Positions 43,444-54,023 of a stretch of DNA of 64,000 nucleotides are shown here, in pieces; position 1 is the first letter of the stretch, and every line of letters begins with the position of its first letter. Position numbers and translations under genes: made by a program. Source of the stretch: Mycobacterium cookii (GTDB lineage Bacteria > Actinomycetota > Actinomycetes > Mycobacteriales > Mycobacteriaceae); assembly GCF_010727945.1 (NCBI RefSeq), contig NZ_AP022569.1, positions 2,852,001 to 2,916,000 on the forward strand, read 5' to 3'. Below the pieces are notes generated by a model that saw nothing but the letters and a program-made list of their open reading frames with translations, had not been told where the DNA came from and ran no database searches.

Positions 43444-44688
43444 ATGCCCTTGGAAGTCTCCGACCACGAGCGGGCCGCGCTCGCCGAGGTCGGGCATTTC
43501 CCGCTGTTGGCCGCGATCACCGGTCGACGCTCGCGACGGTTTCCGGTGGGCGGCCGGATCCCTGCCGGCGCATTGGCTTACACCAGCCGTCAGCCGGTTC
43601 AGCCGTTGTCGGAAGTCGAACGTGCGCTGCTGATCTCAGTCGCGGGCGGGGTGACGGGGTGGAATTTCGGCATCACTCACAACCCCAGCTATGCGCCGTC
43701 GTTCCCCAATTACTCCGGCAGCGCGACCGGCCGGACGTTTCCGTCGGCGGCCGGATTCCATACCAGCCAGCTGTTCTTCACCGACGACACCGGCATCTAT
43801 CTGCTGCCCAACCGGGACGATGCGCCGCGCGACTTCGAAGCCATCGAGCAGTGGATCGGCCACGCCGCGGACAGTTGTGTGCGGATCTCGGAGACGCGCC
43901 TCGAGTTGCTTCGCGAGGAACCGCACATGGAAGGCCACAACATCTGGATCGGCAACCATCCGGGCAGTCTGCTGGCCTTCCCGGTCGCCGATCTTGCCGA
44001 GCACCTGATGGAAAATCTGTGGTTCTTCGCGGCCAACGGTTACCCGGTCGTCGATGACATCAACGGCCGTGACATCCCCGGCCTGCCGCACTCGATGCCG
44101 CATGCCGATGACCCGCTTCCGTTGTCGTTCGTCGAGCAGTACACGCTCACCGAGGCCAGCGCGGAACTCGCCATCGCCGCGAACAACGGGGTGCTGGCAT
44201 TGCAGGCGATGGGCCTCGGCGGCTGGACCTACGACGGGCTCGACCGGTTGTCGGTGCTGCGCGGCGTGGGCTTCGCGGAAGACCAGGACGAACGCTGGCC
44301 GTTCCCCAACGTCACCGGGTTGCCCGAGTATTTCGAGACGCTCAGCCCGCCGCACGTCCCGTCGGTGGCAGCCGGCGTGGAGAAGCTGGTGGCGCGAAAG
44401 TTCGCCCCTGGTGGGCCTTTTCACCCCGACACACGCGGCCCGTGGTCGGACACGCCCAAGGTGCGCGCCTCGGCGCTACCGCCAGAGGGGATTCAGGAGG
44501 TCGTCACCGCCGAGGCGTCCTACATCTACGACACCTTCGGCAAGCTGCCCGGCACCGTGCCGACGGTGCACGTCCTGATGTATCTCCAGGCGCAACATCT
44601 CGACACCGAGTTCTACGACACGTTTTTCGCACCGGGCGCTTATCTGCCGACTCATGCCGACCACCAGGCGCGCTGGCACGGACGTTAG
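43444..44688 (+). CDS. Conserved hypothetical protein, family not recognised
   Basis: A 414-residue soluble protein that I cannot assign to a family. It starts PLEVSDHERAALAEVGHFPLLAAI and has a Gly/Ser/Phe-rich segment SYAPSFPNYSGSATGRTFPSAAGFHTSQLFFTDD, a HNIWIGNHPGSLLAFPVADLAEHLMENLWFF block, and LGGWTYDGLDRLSVLRGVGF in the middle. No signal peptide, membrane helix or obvious cofactor motif. Some passages recall nitroreductase-like folds (substrate near GGWTYDGLD), but this is weak. Divergent from the small-protein operon. TAGCAT (43432-43437) could be a -10 for leaderless transcription from the ATG. Overlaps convergent glutamate synthase-like gene by four bases. Confidence 0.65.
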   Translation: MPLEVSDHERAALAEVGHFPLLAAITGRRSRRFPVGGRIPAGALAYTSRQPVQPLSEVERALLISVAGGVTGWNFGITHNPSYAPSFPNYSGSATGRTFPSAAGFHTSQLFFTDDTGIYLLPNRDDAPRDFEAIEQWIGHAADSCVRISETRLELLREEPHMEGHNIWIGNHPGSLLAFPVADLAEHLMENLWFFAANGYPVVDDINGRDIPGLPHSMPHADDPLPLSFVEQYTLTEASAELAIAANNGVLALQAMGLGGWTYDGLDRLSVLRGVGFAEDQDERWPFPNVTGLPEYFETLSPPHVPSVAAGVEKLVARKFAPGGPFHPDTRGPWSDTPKVRASALPPEGIQEVVTAEASYIYDTFGKLPGTVPTVHVLMYLQAQHLDTEFYDTFFAPGAYLPTHADHQARWHGR

Positions 44689-46298
44689 CCGGGCCTGACC
44701 ACATTCGGCCGGACACCGGCAGGCGCGTAGCAATCCGGGTCGGCGCTCTCCCAGTCCGAACGCCAGCTGGGCGGCGCATGATTGAGCAGCACTCCGGGCT
44801 CCAGCCATTCGTAAAGCTCAGCGTACGAACGTTGTTCGGTGGGCGACACCCGTTTGCGAAGCATGTGCGGGTTGAGCATCGACGGGTCCGAGACGCCCAT
44901 CGAGGCCATCATGCGCATCGCCTGTGCGACGGTGGCCTTCTGGTAGCGGTACACACGTTCGCTCTTGTCGGCCACGTCCAGAGCGCGGGCCCGACGCGGA
45001 TCCTGGGTGGCGACGCCGACTGGGCAGTGGTTGGTGTGACAGCGCTGAGATTGGATGCAGCCCGTCGCCATCATCATCGACCGAGCCGAGTTGGTGTAAT
45101 CCGCTCCCTGGATCAGCCGCTTGATGATGTCGTTGCCGGAAGCGACCTTGCCGCTCGCACCGATTCGTATCCGGTCCCGCAGCCCCGTTCCCACCAAGGC
45201 GTTGTGCACGATCATCAGCCCGTCGGTCAGCGGAAGTCCGATGTTGTCCTCGTATTCCAGTGGCGCCGCGGCAGTTCCGCCCTCGGCGCCGTCCACGATC
45301 ACGAAGTCGGGGGTCACCCCTTCGGCCAGCATCGCCTTGCAGGTCGCCAGCACGTCGACACGGGAACCCACGCACAGCTTGAAGCCCACCGGTTTCCCGC
45401 CGGCCAGTTCGCGCAGTCGCGCCACGAACTTCACCAGTTCGCGCGGAGTGTGAAACGCCGAATGCGCGGCCGGGCTGACACACTTCTCGCCGACCGGCAC
45501 GCCACGGTATTCGGCGATCTCCTTGCTGACCTTCGCGGCGGGCAGGACACCGCCGATACCGGGTTTCGCGCCCTGGCTCAGCTTGATCGAGACGCACTTC
45601 ACCAGATCGTGAGCTACCTTGTCCGCGAACTGATCCGGATCGAAGGCGCCGTCGGGGGTGCGGGCACCGAAATAGCCTGAGCCGAGCTCCCACACCACGT
45701 CGGCACCGCCAAGGTGGTAGGGAGTCAGCCCGCCCTCACCCGTGTCGTGGGCGAAACGCCCCTTGCGGGCGCCGTTGTTCAGCGCGCGCAGTGCGTTGCC
45801 GGACAGCGCACCGAAACTCATCGCCGAGACGTTCATCAGCGCCATGTCGTAGGGTCGCGCGCAATCGGGGCCGCCGATCCGCACCCGGAACGGCTCGTCG
45901 GGGGGATCGACCGGCCGCGCCGAATGCACCAGATACTCGTAGCCGATCTGGTCGATGTCGCGCTCGGTCCCGAACGCCAGCTCCGCGGCGGTGCCCTTGG
46001 CCCGCTCGTAGATCAACGACCGGACGTCGCGGTCGAACGGACGCCCATCGAAGTTGCGTTCGATGAAGTACTGCTGCATTTCCGGGCGCAGCGCCTCCAG
46101 CAGGAACCGCATGTGTCCGAGCACTGGATAGTTACGCAGCAGCGAGTGCTGGCGTTGGACCAGGTCGTAGATGCCGACCGCCGCGACAACGGCGACCAGG
46201 ACCGCGGGAATCCACCACACCCACGTCCACAGAACAGCCATGAGCAGCAATGCCCCCGCCAAAGCTGTCAACAACGCGACTGAGACAAACCGGATCAC
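44685..46298 (-). CDS. FMN-binding glutamate synthase family protein
   Basis: A 537-residue protein. Residues about 5-45 form two membrane segments (SVALLTALAGALLLMAVLW and WIPAVLVAVVAAVGIYDLV). The rest is the FMN/3Fe-4S domain of ferredoxin-type glutamate synthase: VSAMSFGALSGNALRALNNGARKG, KLSQGAKPGIGG, VDGAEGGTAAAPLEYEDN, and a cysteine cluster CIQSQRCHTNHCPVGVA (C-x5-C-x4-C). No glutaminase domain, so it is a stand-alone GltS-like subunit of the archaeal/YerD type. Redox role at the membrane; true substrate uncertain. Lies between the methyltransferase island and hsaB. Confidence 0.85.
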   Translation of the reverse strand: MIRFVSVALLTALAGALLLMAVLWTWVWWIPAVLVAVVAAVGIYDLVQRQHSLLRNYPVLGHMRFLLEALRPEMQQYFIERNFDGRPFDRDVRSLIYERAKGTAAELAFGTERDIDQIGYEYLVHSARPVDPPDEPFRVRIGGPDCARPYDMALMNVSAMSFGALSGNALRALNNGARKGRFAHDTGEGGLTPYHLGGADVVWELGSGYFGARTPDGAFDPDQFADKVAHDLVKCVSIKLSQGAKPGIGGVLPAAKVSKEIAEYRGVPVGEKCVSPAAHSAFHTPRELVKFVARLRELAGGKPVGFKLCVGSRVDVLATCKAMLAEGVTPDFVIVDGAEGGTAAAPLEYEDNIGLPLTDGLMIVHNALVGTGLRDRIRIGASGKVASGNDIIKRLIQGADYTNSARSMMMATGCIQSQRCHTNHCPVGVATQDPRRARALDVADKSERVYRYQKATVAQAMRMMASMGVSDPSMLNPHMLRKRVSPTEQRSYAELYEWLEPGVLLNHAPPSWRSDWESADPDCYAPAGVRPNVVRPG

Positions 46299-46351
46299 AC
46301 CGCGAAGCGTAGCGTCAGGTGGCTCGGCGAACGGAACTCATCGCGGAGCGA

Positions 46352-46915
46352 CTACAGCCAGGTGTCCTGAGTGGTCGTGGTCAGGAACGCCTCCAGGTCG
46401 TCGCGCCACTGAGCGGGTGAGGTCTTGTCGGGTTCGATACCGGTGTAGTCGCCGCGATAGAACAGCAGTGGCCGCGGCTTGATCTCTGGTATTTCGGAAA
46501 GCGCCTGGACCGCGCCGAACACCACGAAGTGGTCACCGCCGTCGTGCACCGAGGTGACCGTGCAGTCGATGTAGGCCAGCGAACCGTCGATGATCGGTGA
46601 TCCCAAATCCGATGTGTGCCAGTCGATACCGGCGAACTTGTCCGGCTCCCGCGAGCCGAAGCGCGCCGAGACGTTCTGCTGGCTCTCGGTCAACATGTTG
46701 ACGCAGAATTTCCCGCTGGCCTCGATGGCCTTCCAGGACCGCGACACCTTGGTCGGGCAGAACAGGACGAGGGGCGGGTCCAACGACAACGCGGCGAAGG
46801 ACTGGCACGCGAAGCCGACCGGGACGTCGTCGTGCACGGTGGTGATGATCGTGATCCCGGTGCAGAACTGGCCCAGCACATTGCGAAATATGCGTGCGTC
46901 GATCTGCGCGGCCAT
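46352..46915 (-). CDS. hsaB: HsaB, flavin reductase of the 3-HSA monooxygenase
   Basis: A 187-residue flavin reductase of the split-barrel type: FRNVLGQFCTGITIITTVHDDVPVGFACQSFAALSLDPPLVLFC is the flavin-binding N-terminal block, and DGGDHFVVFGAVQAL the late His-containing one. HsaB supplies reduced FMN to HsaA. The frame is open to 47257 inside hsaC; ATG 46915 fits the family and lies two bases after the hsaC stop. Last gene of the leftward hsaA-hsaD-hsaC-hsaB operon, here without adjoining nat. Confidence 0.93.
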   Translation of the reverse strand: MAAQIDARIFRNVLGQFCTGITIITTVHDDVPVGFACQSFAALSLDPPLVLFCPTKVSRSWKAIEASGKFCVNMLTESQQNVSARFGSREPDKFAGIDWHTSDLGSPIIDGSLAYIDCTVTSVHDGGDHFVVFGAVQALSEIPEIKPRPLLFYRGDYTGIEPDKTSPAQWRDDLEAFLTTTTQDTWL

Positions 46916-46917
46916 CG

Positions 46918-48695
<1,778 letters not shown>

Positions 48696-49880
48696 TTAGA
48701 CCATCGTGTCGCCGGGCGGCAGCCCGAACTCGTTGTTACCGAAGATCACGTAGGCCCGCTCAGGGTCGTTGGCCGCGTGCACCCGGCCGGCGTGTGCGTC
48801 ACGCCAGAACCGTTGCACCGGTGCGTCATTGGCAAGCGCGGTGGCACCGGAGGCCTCGAACAGCCGGTCGACCGACGCGATGGCGCGTCCGGTGGCGCGC
48901 ACCTGGTCGCGTCGTGCGCGGGCCCGCAGCTCGAACGGAATCTCCTTGCCCGCCGACAACAGGGCGTATTCGTCACCCACGTTGCCGATCAGCTGACGCC
49001 ACGCCGCATCGATGTCGCTGGCCGCCTCGGCGATACGCACCTTGGCGAACGGATCGTCCTTGGCCTTCTCGCCGGCGAACGCCGCACGCACCCGCTTACC
49101 CTGGTGCTCGACATGCGCGTCGTAGGCGCCGTAGGCCATGCCGACGATCGGTGCCGAGATGGTGGTGGGATGCATTGTGCCCCACGGCATCTTGTACACC
49201 GGCGCGGTGTTGTTCTGATAGCCGCCCGCGGTGCCGTCATTCATCTGCTTGTAGGACAGGAACCGATGCCGTGGAACGAACACATCCTTGACGACGACCG
49301 TGTTGCTGCCGGTCCCCTTCAGGCCCACCACATGCCAGACATCGTCGATGCGGTATTCGGTACGCGGGATCAGAAAGCTGCCGAAGTCGACGGGCCGGCC
49401 GTCCTTGATGACCGGACCGCCGAGGAAGGCCCAGGTGGCGTGGTCACAACCCGACGACCAGTTCCACGAGCCGCTGACCAAGTAACCGCCATCGACGACC
49501 GTGCCCGCCCCCATCGGGGCGTACGACGACGACACCCGCACATGGGCGTCATCGCCCCAGACCTCGTCCTGGGCCTGCTGGTCGAACAGCGCCAGATGCC
49601 AGTTGTGCACGCCGATGATCGAGCTGACCCAGCCGGTGGACCCGCATGCGCTGGCCAGCCGCCGAACGGCTTCGTAGAACACTGCCGGATCGACTTGCAG
49701 GCCGCCCCACTGCTCGGGCTGCAGCAACCGGAAGAAGCCGATCTCCTGCAGCTCGCTGACCGTGGCATCCGGCAGTTTGCGTAGGTCCTCGGTCTCCTGG
49801 GCCCGCTGCCGCAGCTTGGGCAGCAGTTCGTCGATGCCGTCTAGGACCGACTGGGCGTCACGTTGTTGAATGGACGTCAC
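48696..49880 (-). CDS. hsaA: HsaA, flavin-dependent 3-HSA hydroxylase (oxygenase)
   Basis: A 394-residue acyl-CoA-dehydrogenase-fold monooxygenase (family length 394). It contains LQPEQWGGLQVDPAVFYEAVRRLASACGSTGWVSSI, SSSYAPMGAGTVVDGGYLVSGSWNWSSGCDHA and the C-terminal AHAGRVHAANDPERAYVIFGNNEFGLPPGDTMV. HsaA uses reduced FMN from HsaB to hydroxylate 3-HSA at C4. The frame is open to 49913, but GTG 49880 has GGAGGAA four bases upstream and gives the known N terminus. A KstR-like site lies 38 bases upstream. Confidence 0.95.
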   Translation of the reverse strand: MTSIQQRDAQSVLDGIDELLPKLRQRAQETEDLRKLPDATVSELQEIGFFRLLQPEQWGGLQVDPAVFYEAVRRLASACGSTGWVSSIIGVHNWHLALFDQQAQDEVWGDDAHVRVSSSYAPMGAGTVVDGGYLVSGSWNWSSGCDHATWAFLGGPVIKDGRPVDFGSFLIPRTEYRIDDVWHVVGLKGTGSNTVVVKDVFVPRHRFLSYKQMNDGTAGGYQNNTAPVYKMPWGTMHPTTISAPIVGMAYGAYDAHVEHQGKRVRAAFAGEKAKDDPFAKVRIAEAASDIDAAWRQLIGNVGDEYALLSAGKEIPFELRARARRDQVRATGRAIASVDRLFEASGATALANDAPVQRFWRDAHAGRVHAANDPERAYVIFGNNEFGLPPGDTMV

Positions 49881-49917
49881 GGGTTCCTCCATAAAGGTGG
49901 CTAACTTAGACAAAGAC

Positions 49918-49931
49918 TAGAACACGTTCCG
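49918..49931 (-). promoter_or_regulatory. KstR-like operator proximal to hsaA (one mismatch)
   Basis: TAGAACACGTTCCG matches the KstR consensus except the last position (G for A). It is 38 bases upstream of the hsaA GTG, in the spacer shared with kshB. Confidence 0.65.
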
Positions 49932-49985
49932 ATTTGTGTCGAGCACCGTGTTCCTGCGGCTGGTAGCGATACTGATCCAGGTTTC

Positions 49986-49999
49986 TGTAACCTGTTCTA
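49986..49999 (+). promoter_or_regulatory. KstR operator proximal to kshB
   Basis: TGTAACCTGTTCTA matches TnnAACnnGTTnnA at every fixed base and ends 26 bases before the kshB GTG. Confidence 0.85.
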
Positions 50000-50025
50000 G
50001 TTATGACGGAAGGAAGGGCGGGGTT

Positions 50026-51096
50026 GTGACGGACGCAGTTCCCGACGAACCGCTCGGCAGCCACGTTCTGGAACTGGAGATCGCCGACGTCGTCGCCGAG
50101 ACCGACGATGCGCGGTCGTTGGTGTTCAGGCTGCCCGACGATGCCGAGACACCGGCCGACCGGCTGCGCTACGCCCCCGGTCAGTTCCTGACGTTGCGGG
50201 TGCCCAGCGACCGCACCGGCTCGGTCGCCCGCTGCTATTCGCTGTGCAGTTCGCCGTTCACCGACGAGGCGCTGACCGTCACCGTCAAGCGCGACAAGGA
50301 CGGGTACGCGTCGAACTGGCTGTGCGATCACGCTCGCCCCGGCATGCGGATTCACGTGCTGGCGCCGTCGGGCACATTCGTGCCGAAGACGCTCGACGAC
50401 GACTTCCTGCTGCTCGCCGCGGGCAGCGGCATCACGCCGATCCTGTCGATCTGCAAGTCCGCGCTGTCCGAAGGCGGCGGCCGGGTAGTGCTGCTCTACG
50501 CCAACCGCGACGAACGATCGGTGATCTTCGGCGATGCGCTACGCGAGCTCGCGGCCAAATACCCCGACCGACTGACCGTCGTGCATTGGCTGGAGTCGCT
50601 GCAAGGATTGCCTTCGGCCACCGCGCTGGCGCAACTGGCCGCCCCGTTCACCGACCGCCAGGCCTTCATCTGCGGGCCCGGGCCGTTCATGGCCGCCGCC
50701 CGCGAGGCCCTCGAGACCCTGAAAGTGCCTGCGCCGCAAATACATCTCGAGGTGTTCAAGTCGCTGGACAGCGACCCGTTCGCGGCGGTGAAGATCGAGC
50801 ACGACGATTCTGACGAGCCGCCGGCCACCGCGGTCGTCGAACTCGACGGACAAACCCACACTGTCACCTGGCCACGCAAAGCCAAACTGCTCGACGTGCT
50901 GCTGGACGCCGGCCTGGACGCGCCGTTCTCCTGCCGCGAGGGCCACTGCGGCGCCTGCGCCACCAGCCTGCGCAAAGGCAAGGTGAACATGGAGGTCAAC
51001 GACGTGCTCGAGCAGCAGGACCTCGACGAAGGGCTGATCCTGGCCTGCCAGTCGCACCCCGAGACCGATTCGGTCGAAGTCACCTACGACGAATAG
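50026..51096 (+). CDS. kshB: KshB, 3-ketosteroid 9-alpha-hydroxylase reductase
   Basis: A 356-residue oxidoreductase in three domains: FAD binding (CYSLCSSPF, residues around 71-79), NAD binding (LAAGSGITPILSI, later FICGPGPFM), and a C-terminal plant-type [2Fe-2S] ferredoxin with CREGHCGACATSL and a last Cys in LACQSHP. It passes electrons from NADH to KshA. GTG 50026 is chosen (GGAAGG about 12-16 bases upstream); the open frame upstream from 49936 includes the KstR site. Divergent from hsaA; kshA itself is 50 kb away at the window start. Confidence 0.95.
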   Translation: MTDAVPDEPLGSHVLELEIADVVAETDDARSLVFRLPDDAETPADRLRYAPGQFLTLRVPSDRTGSVARCYSLCSSPFTDEALTVTVKRDKDGYASNWLCDHARPGMRIHVLAPSGTFVPKTLDDDFLLLAAGSGITPILSICKSALSEGGGRVVLLYANRDERSVIFGDALRELAAKYPDRLTVVHWLESLQGLPSATALAQLAAPFTDRQAFICGPGPFMAAAREALETLKVPAPQIHLEVFKSLDSDPFAAVKIEHDDSDEPPATAVVELDGQTHTVTWPRKAKLLDVLLDAGLDAPFSCREGHCGACATSLRKGKVNMEVNDVLEQQDLDEGLILACQSHPETDSVEVTYDE

Positions 51097-51143
51097 CCGC
51101 AGCGTAAATTCTGCTCAGGTTCGACCTCGTGAGGAGCTTGGAG

Positions 51144-51668
51144 ATGAAGCGGCTGGCCGCGGCTGTTGGTCTGGTTCTCGCATTGACGCCTCCTGCGACG
51201 TCGTCGGCCGCAAGCAACACCGCCACCTCGCTGATACCGCTCAACGACGGCAGCCAGTTGGAGACCCGCGCCACGCTCGACTGCCACGCCGCGAACGGCA
51301 GCTGCGACTTCACCGTCGGCGCCGACCGCAGGACCGGCGATGCAGTCGACGGTTTCCCGCACGACCTCTGGTCGCGGCAGAGCACCGACATCCGCTCGAT
51401 GGACCGCACGTTGTACCTCGACGTGCACGCCACCGCGCAATACGACCGGGTGTTCAAAGAGGGCGGGAACGACAACGTCACGACGATCTACATGGGCGAG
51501 GGCGGCCCGGACAAGTACCAGACCACCGGCCGCATCGACGCCACCGACTGGCGCACCGGCCAGTCGCGGACCAATATTCCCGTCATCTTGTGCACGCACA
51601 TTCAGGTGGTCTACGGCGGAAACAACATCGCCTCACCGAGCACCTGCGCGCAAGCCACCTTCTCCTGA
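51144..51668 (+). CDS. Secreted conserved protein (Rv3572-like)
   Basis: A 174-residue exported protein. N-terminal signal peptide KRLAAAVGLVLALTPPATSSA (cleavage near SSA-AS), then a beta-rich region with three Cys (two in DCHAANGSCDF, one further on in ILCTHIQVVYGGNNI, and a late Cys in PSTCAQ), enough for disulfide bonds. ATG 51144 has GGAG upstream; GTG 51129 is also in frame. It is 47 bases after kshB in the position of Rv3572. Function unknown. Confidence 0.75.
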   Translation: MKRLAAAVGLVLALTPPATSSAASNTATSLIPLNDGSQLETRATLDCHAANGSCDFTVGADRRTGDAVDGFPHDLWSRQSTDIRSMDRTLYLDVHATAQYDRVFKEGGNDNVTTIYMGEGGPDKYQTTGRIDATDWRTGQSRTNIPVILCTHIQVVYGGNNIASPSTCAQATFS

Positions 51669-51672
51669 GACG

Positions 51673-52524
51673 TCAAAGCTTCTGCGACAACACCTTTGCG
51701 AACGTGTGGGTGTCGCCGGGCCAGCGCGCCGACAGGTAGGCGCCGTCGTCCACGACGAAGGCCGGTCGCGAATCGGTTGCGGTGTCGCGCGCCATCCCCG
51801 ACGTCTTCTTCCGCCAGTGCGGTGAGCCGCGTTCGACGTCGCGAAAATCGGTCGGGCTTTCCAGTGCGCGGGTGACTTCGGACTGCACGGACATGTACCC
51901 CGACGGCTGGCCGTTGTCCTCGCTGTAGGTGCGGTAGTAGTCGGGATCCCAGAACCGGGTGACGCGGGTCAGGCGCCATGCGGTGCGCTCCAGCGCCCAG
52001 GTCAGCGCGGTGGTCCGACGCCCGTAGAGCACTGAGCGCCCGGTGGCGGGATCGACGCTGCGGGCGGCCAGCAGCACACCGTGACAAATCGCGGCAACGG
52101 TCACGCCGCGGGCGAAGGCGTCGACGACCAGCCGGTGCAGGATTTCGCTGTCGATGTAGGAGCGCATGCCGCGGGCGCGGTGGCCGCCGGGAAGCAGCAA
52201 CGCGTCGATGCCGTCGAGACTGGTCTGCGCCCAGCTGGACGGGTTGTGGTACTCCGCCGACTGCAACATCTCCCGGTAGGCGCCACGGGCATCCTTATTG
52301 GCCCGCAGCGCCCGCCCCACAACCGTGATCGCGCCCAATACCGGCACCGCAGACCACAAGTCGAGACCGCGGCCGCTGACCATAATGTCGTCGGCGACAC
52401 CTGGTGCGCCGCTTTCGGTGGCGAACACCACCCGGTGACCGTTGGCCCGCAGCACCTGCCAACTGACCGCGACTTCGGTCGGGTCGAAGTCACGATCGGG
52501 AATCGGGATCAGCACAGTGCCCAT
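51673..52524 (-). CDS. DJ-1/PfpI family protein (class I glutamine amidotransferase-like)
   Basis: A 283-residue protein. The first block VLIPIPDRDFDPTEVAVSWQVLRANGHRVVFATESG and DALLLPGGHRARGMRSYIDS are typical of DJ-1/PfpI; the nucleophile elbow is VAAICHGVLLAARS (Cys). A late RPAFVVDDGAYLSARWPGDTHTFA ends the domain. This type includes glyoxalase III-like, protease-like and isonitrile hydratase-like members; activity is unresolved. Convergent with the secreted protein, 4-base gap. Confidence 0.8.
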   Translation of the reverse strand: MGTVLIPIPDRDFDPTEVAVSWQVLRANGHRVVFATESGAPGVADDIMVSGRGLDLWSAVPVLGAITVVGRALRANKDARGAYREMLQSAEYHNPSSWAQTSLDGIDALLLPGGHRARGMRSYIDSEILHRLVVDAFARGVTVAAICHGVLLAARSVDPATGRSVLYGRRTTALTWALERTAWRLTRVTRFWDPDYYRTYSEDNGQPSGYMSVQSEVTRALESPTDFRDVERGSPHWRKKTSGMARDTATDSRPAFVVDDGAYLSARWPGDTHTFAKVLSQKL

Positions 52525-52669
52525 GGGTAATAGCTGAGCTTACGGCCCAGAGGATCCCTGGCAAACCGTCGCCGCGATCACTGGCCGACCCAGTACCGAG
52601 TACCGAACGCCCTTACGCTGCATGGCTACTTACACCACGACGCTCGTAGATTGGCGTCATAATTCACCC

Positions 52670-53506
52670 ATGCCTGCTACGCCGCCACCTCCGGCGCCCA
52701 TACCGCCCGTGTCGACATTCGATGCCGTGGTGTCGGCGCTCGACTCGGTTATCGAGTGGTCAATCGCCGCGTCCTGCCGGCTGGGCTACTTCGCCGCGCT
52801 GTACAAGCGGATCACGATCGCAGTCCGCACGGCGGTCACCAACGACGTATTCCAGGACGGACCACGGATGGAGCGGTTCGACGCGTCATTCGCGGGCCGT
52901 TACTTCGACGCGCTGAACGGTTACTTTCACCCGAACCAATTCCCGCGGCCGACACGCTCATGGCAAAAGGCTTTCGATGCCGCCGATCGCGTTGACCTGA
53001 TCATCTTGCAGCACATGCTGGGCGGCATAAACGCCCATATCGAGCTGGATCTTGGGATCACGGCCCAAAAGATCGCTCCAGCAGTGAAACTGCCGAAGCT
53101 GCACGACGACTTCAACACTCTCAACGCCGTGTTGGCGAGCCAGGTCAACGGGGTAGTCGACGACATCAATCAACTGTCTCCAGAACTGGCCGACCTCTAC
53201 CAGATCCTGGCCGAGAACGAGATTTTCATGATCAACCAAGCAGTCGCTGCTATGCGTGACAGCGCATGGCGGTTCGCGATCTTGCTCGCAGTGGTACCGG
53301 GATTCACTCGGCCGCTTACTATTTGGGTGCGCGATCGGGTGGTCGCAGCCCAGGCAGACCTGATCTACCACCCGCCTGGCATCATCGGCGTGATCCAGGC
53401 GACGCTTCGCGACATCGCCGAAAAGGAAAGCCGCGACGTTGTCCGCAACATTCAGGTGCTCGACCAGATCGCGTCGAGGCCCGCGCCGATCAGGACGACA
53501 TTGTGA
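52670..53506 (+). CDS. DUF5995 family protein
   Basis: About 278 residues, mainly alpha-helical. The region SRLGYFAALYKRITIAVRTAV then FQDGPRMERFDASFAGRYFDALNGYF is typical of DUF5995; LILQHMLGGINAHIELDLGITA follows, a His-rich helix. N-terminal Pro-rich stretch PATPPPPAPIPPVS. Start uncertain: ATG 52670 fits the family's usual N terminus; ATG 52622 is also in frame. CATAAT (52659-52664) just upstream of 52670 could be a -10. No function known. Stands apart from the steroid operons. Confidence 0.62.
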   Translation: MPATPPPPAPIPPVSTFDAVVSALDSVIEWSIAASCRLGYFAALYKRITIAVRTAVTNDVFQDGPRMERFDASFAGRYFDALNGYFHPNQFPRPTRSWQKAFDAADRVDLIILQHMLGGINAHIELDLGITAQKIAPAVKLPKLHDDFNTLNAVLASQVNGVVDDINQLSPELADLYQILAENEIFMINQAVAAMRDSAWRFAILLAVVPGFTRPLTIWVRDRVVAAQADLIYHPPGIIGVIQATLRDIAEKESRDVVRNIQVLDQIASRPAPIRTTL

Positions 53507-53585
53507 GCAACATCCCGTCCTTCACGCCGAGCGTCACGAGTATCCGCGACTCGAATTGACTGTTGCGCGACGTGCTGGATCGCCA

Positions 53586-53960
53586 TCAGCCGCCGATTCC
53601 GTTGTCGAGCCCGAGATGGCTTCCGAAATACCAAGGGAGGCCTACCAGTTGGAGCTGCACTGCGAGACCCAACACGATCAGCGCGGCGAGCAATCCAGCG
53701 GCTCGGATCCGGGTGCCGATGGGGAGAAAGACAAGAACCAGAAAAAGCGGAGCGAAACCGAACTCCACCCACAGCAGGATTCGTTTGGGCGTTTCGACCG
53801 CCTTGTCGTAGTCGGTGAGATGCCCGTCTGGAAAACCTGCCAGGTACAGATCCCCGGCGGCTAGGTAGCTTATGAACAACGCGGCGATGGCGGCTACTAC
53901 ACAAGCGACTCTGGCAACAGCCTCTAGCGCCGCGCCTGCATCTTTTCGACTGTCCGACAT
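53586..53960 (-). CDS. Small integral membrane protein
   Basis: A 124-residue protein with three hydrophobic segments: about residues 14-37 (VARVACVVAAIAALFISYLA), 62-80 (LLWVEFGFAPLFLVLVFLP) and 87-107 (AAGLLAALIVLGLAVQLQLV). ATG 53960. No recognisable family; the short GYDK-like loop between the first two helices is polar. Between the DUF5995 gene and the cupin gene (63 bases upstream, divergent from it). Function unknown. Confidence 0.55.
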   Translation of the reverse strand: MSDSRKDAGAALEAVARVACVVAAIAALFISYLAAGDLYLAGFPDGHLTDYDKAVETPKRILLWVEFGFAPLFLVLVFLPIGTRIRAAGLLAALIVLGLAVQLQLVGLPWYFGSHLGLDNGIGG

Positions 53961-54023
53961 TGACGTCGCCCACCTGAGCCACTGGGGAGCAGCCAGAGCC
54001 CCCGTCGACGAAGAGGATCACCC

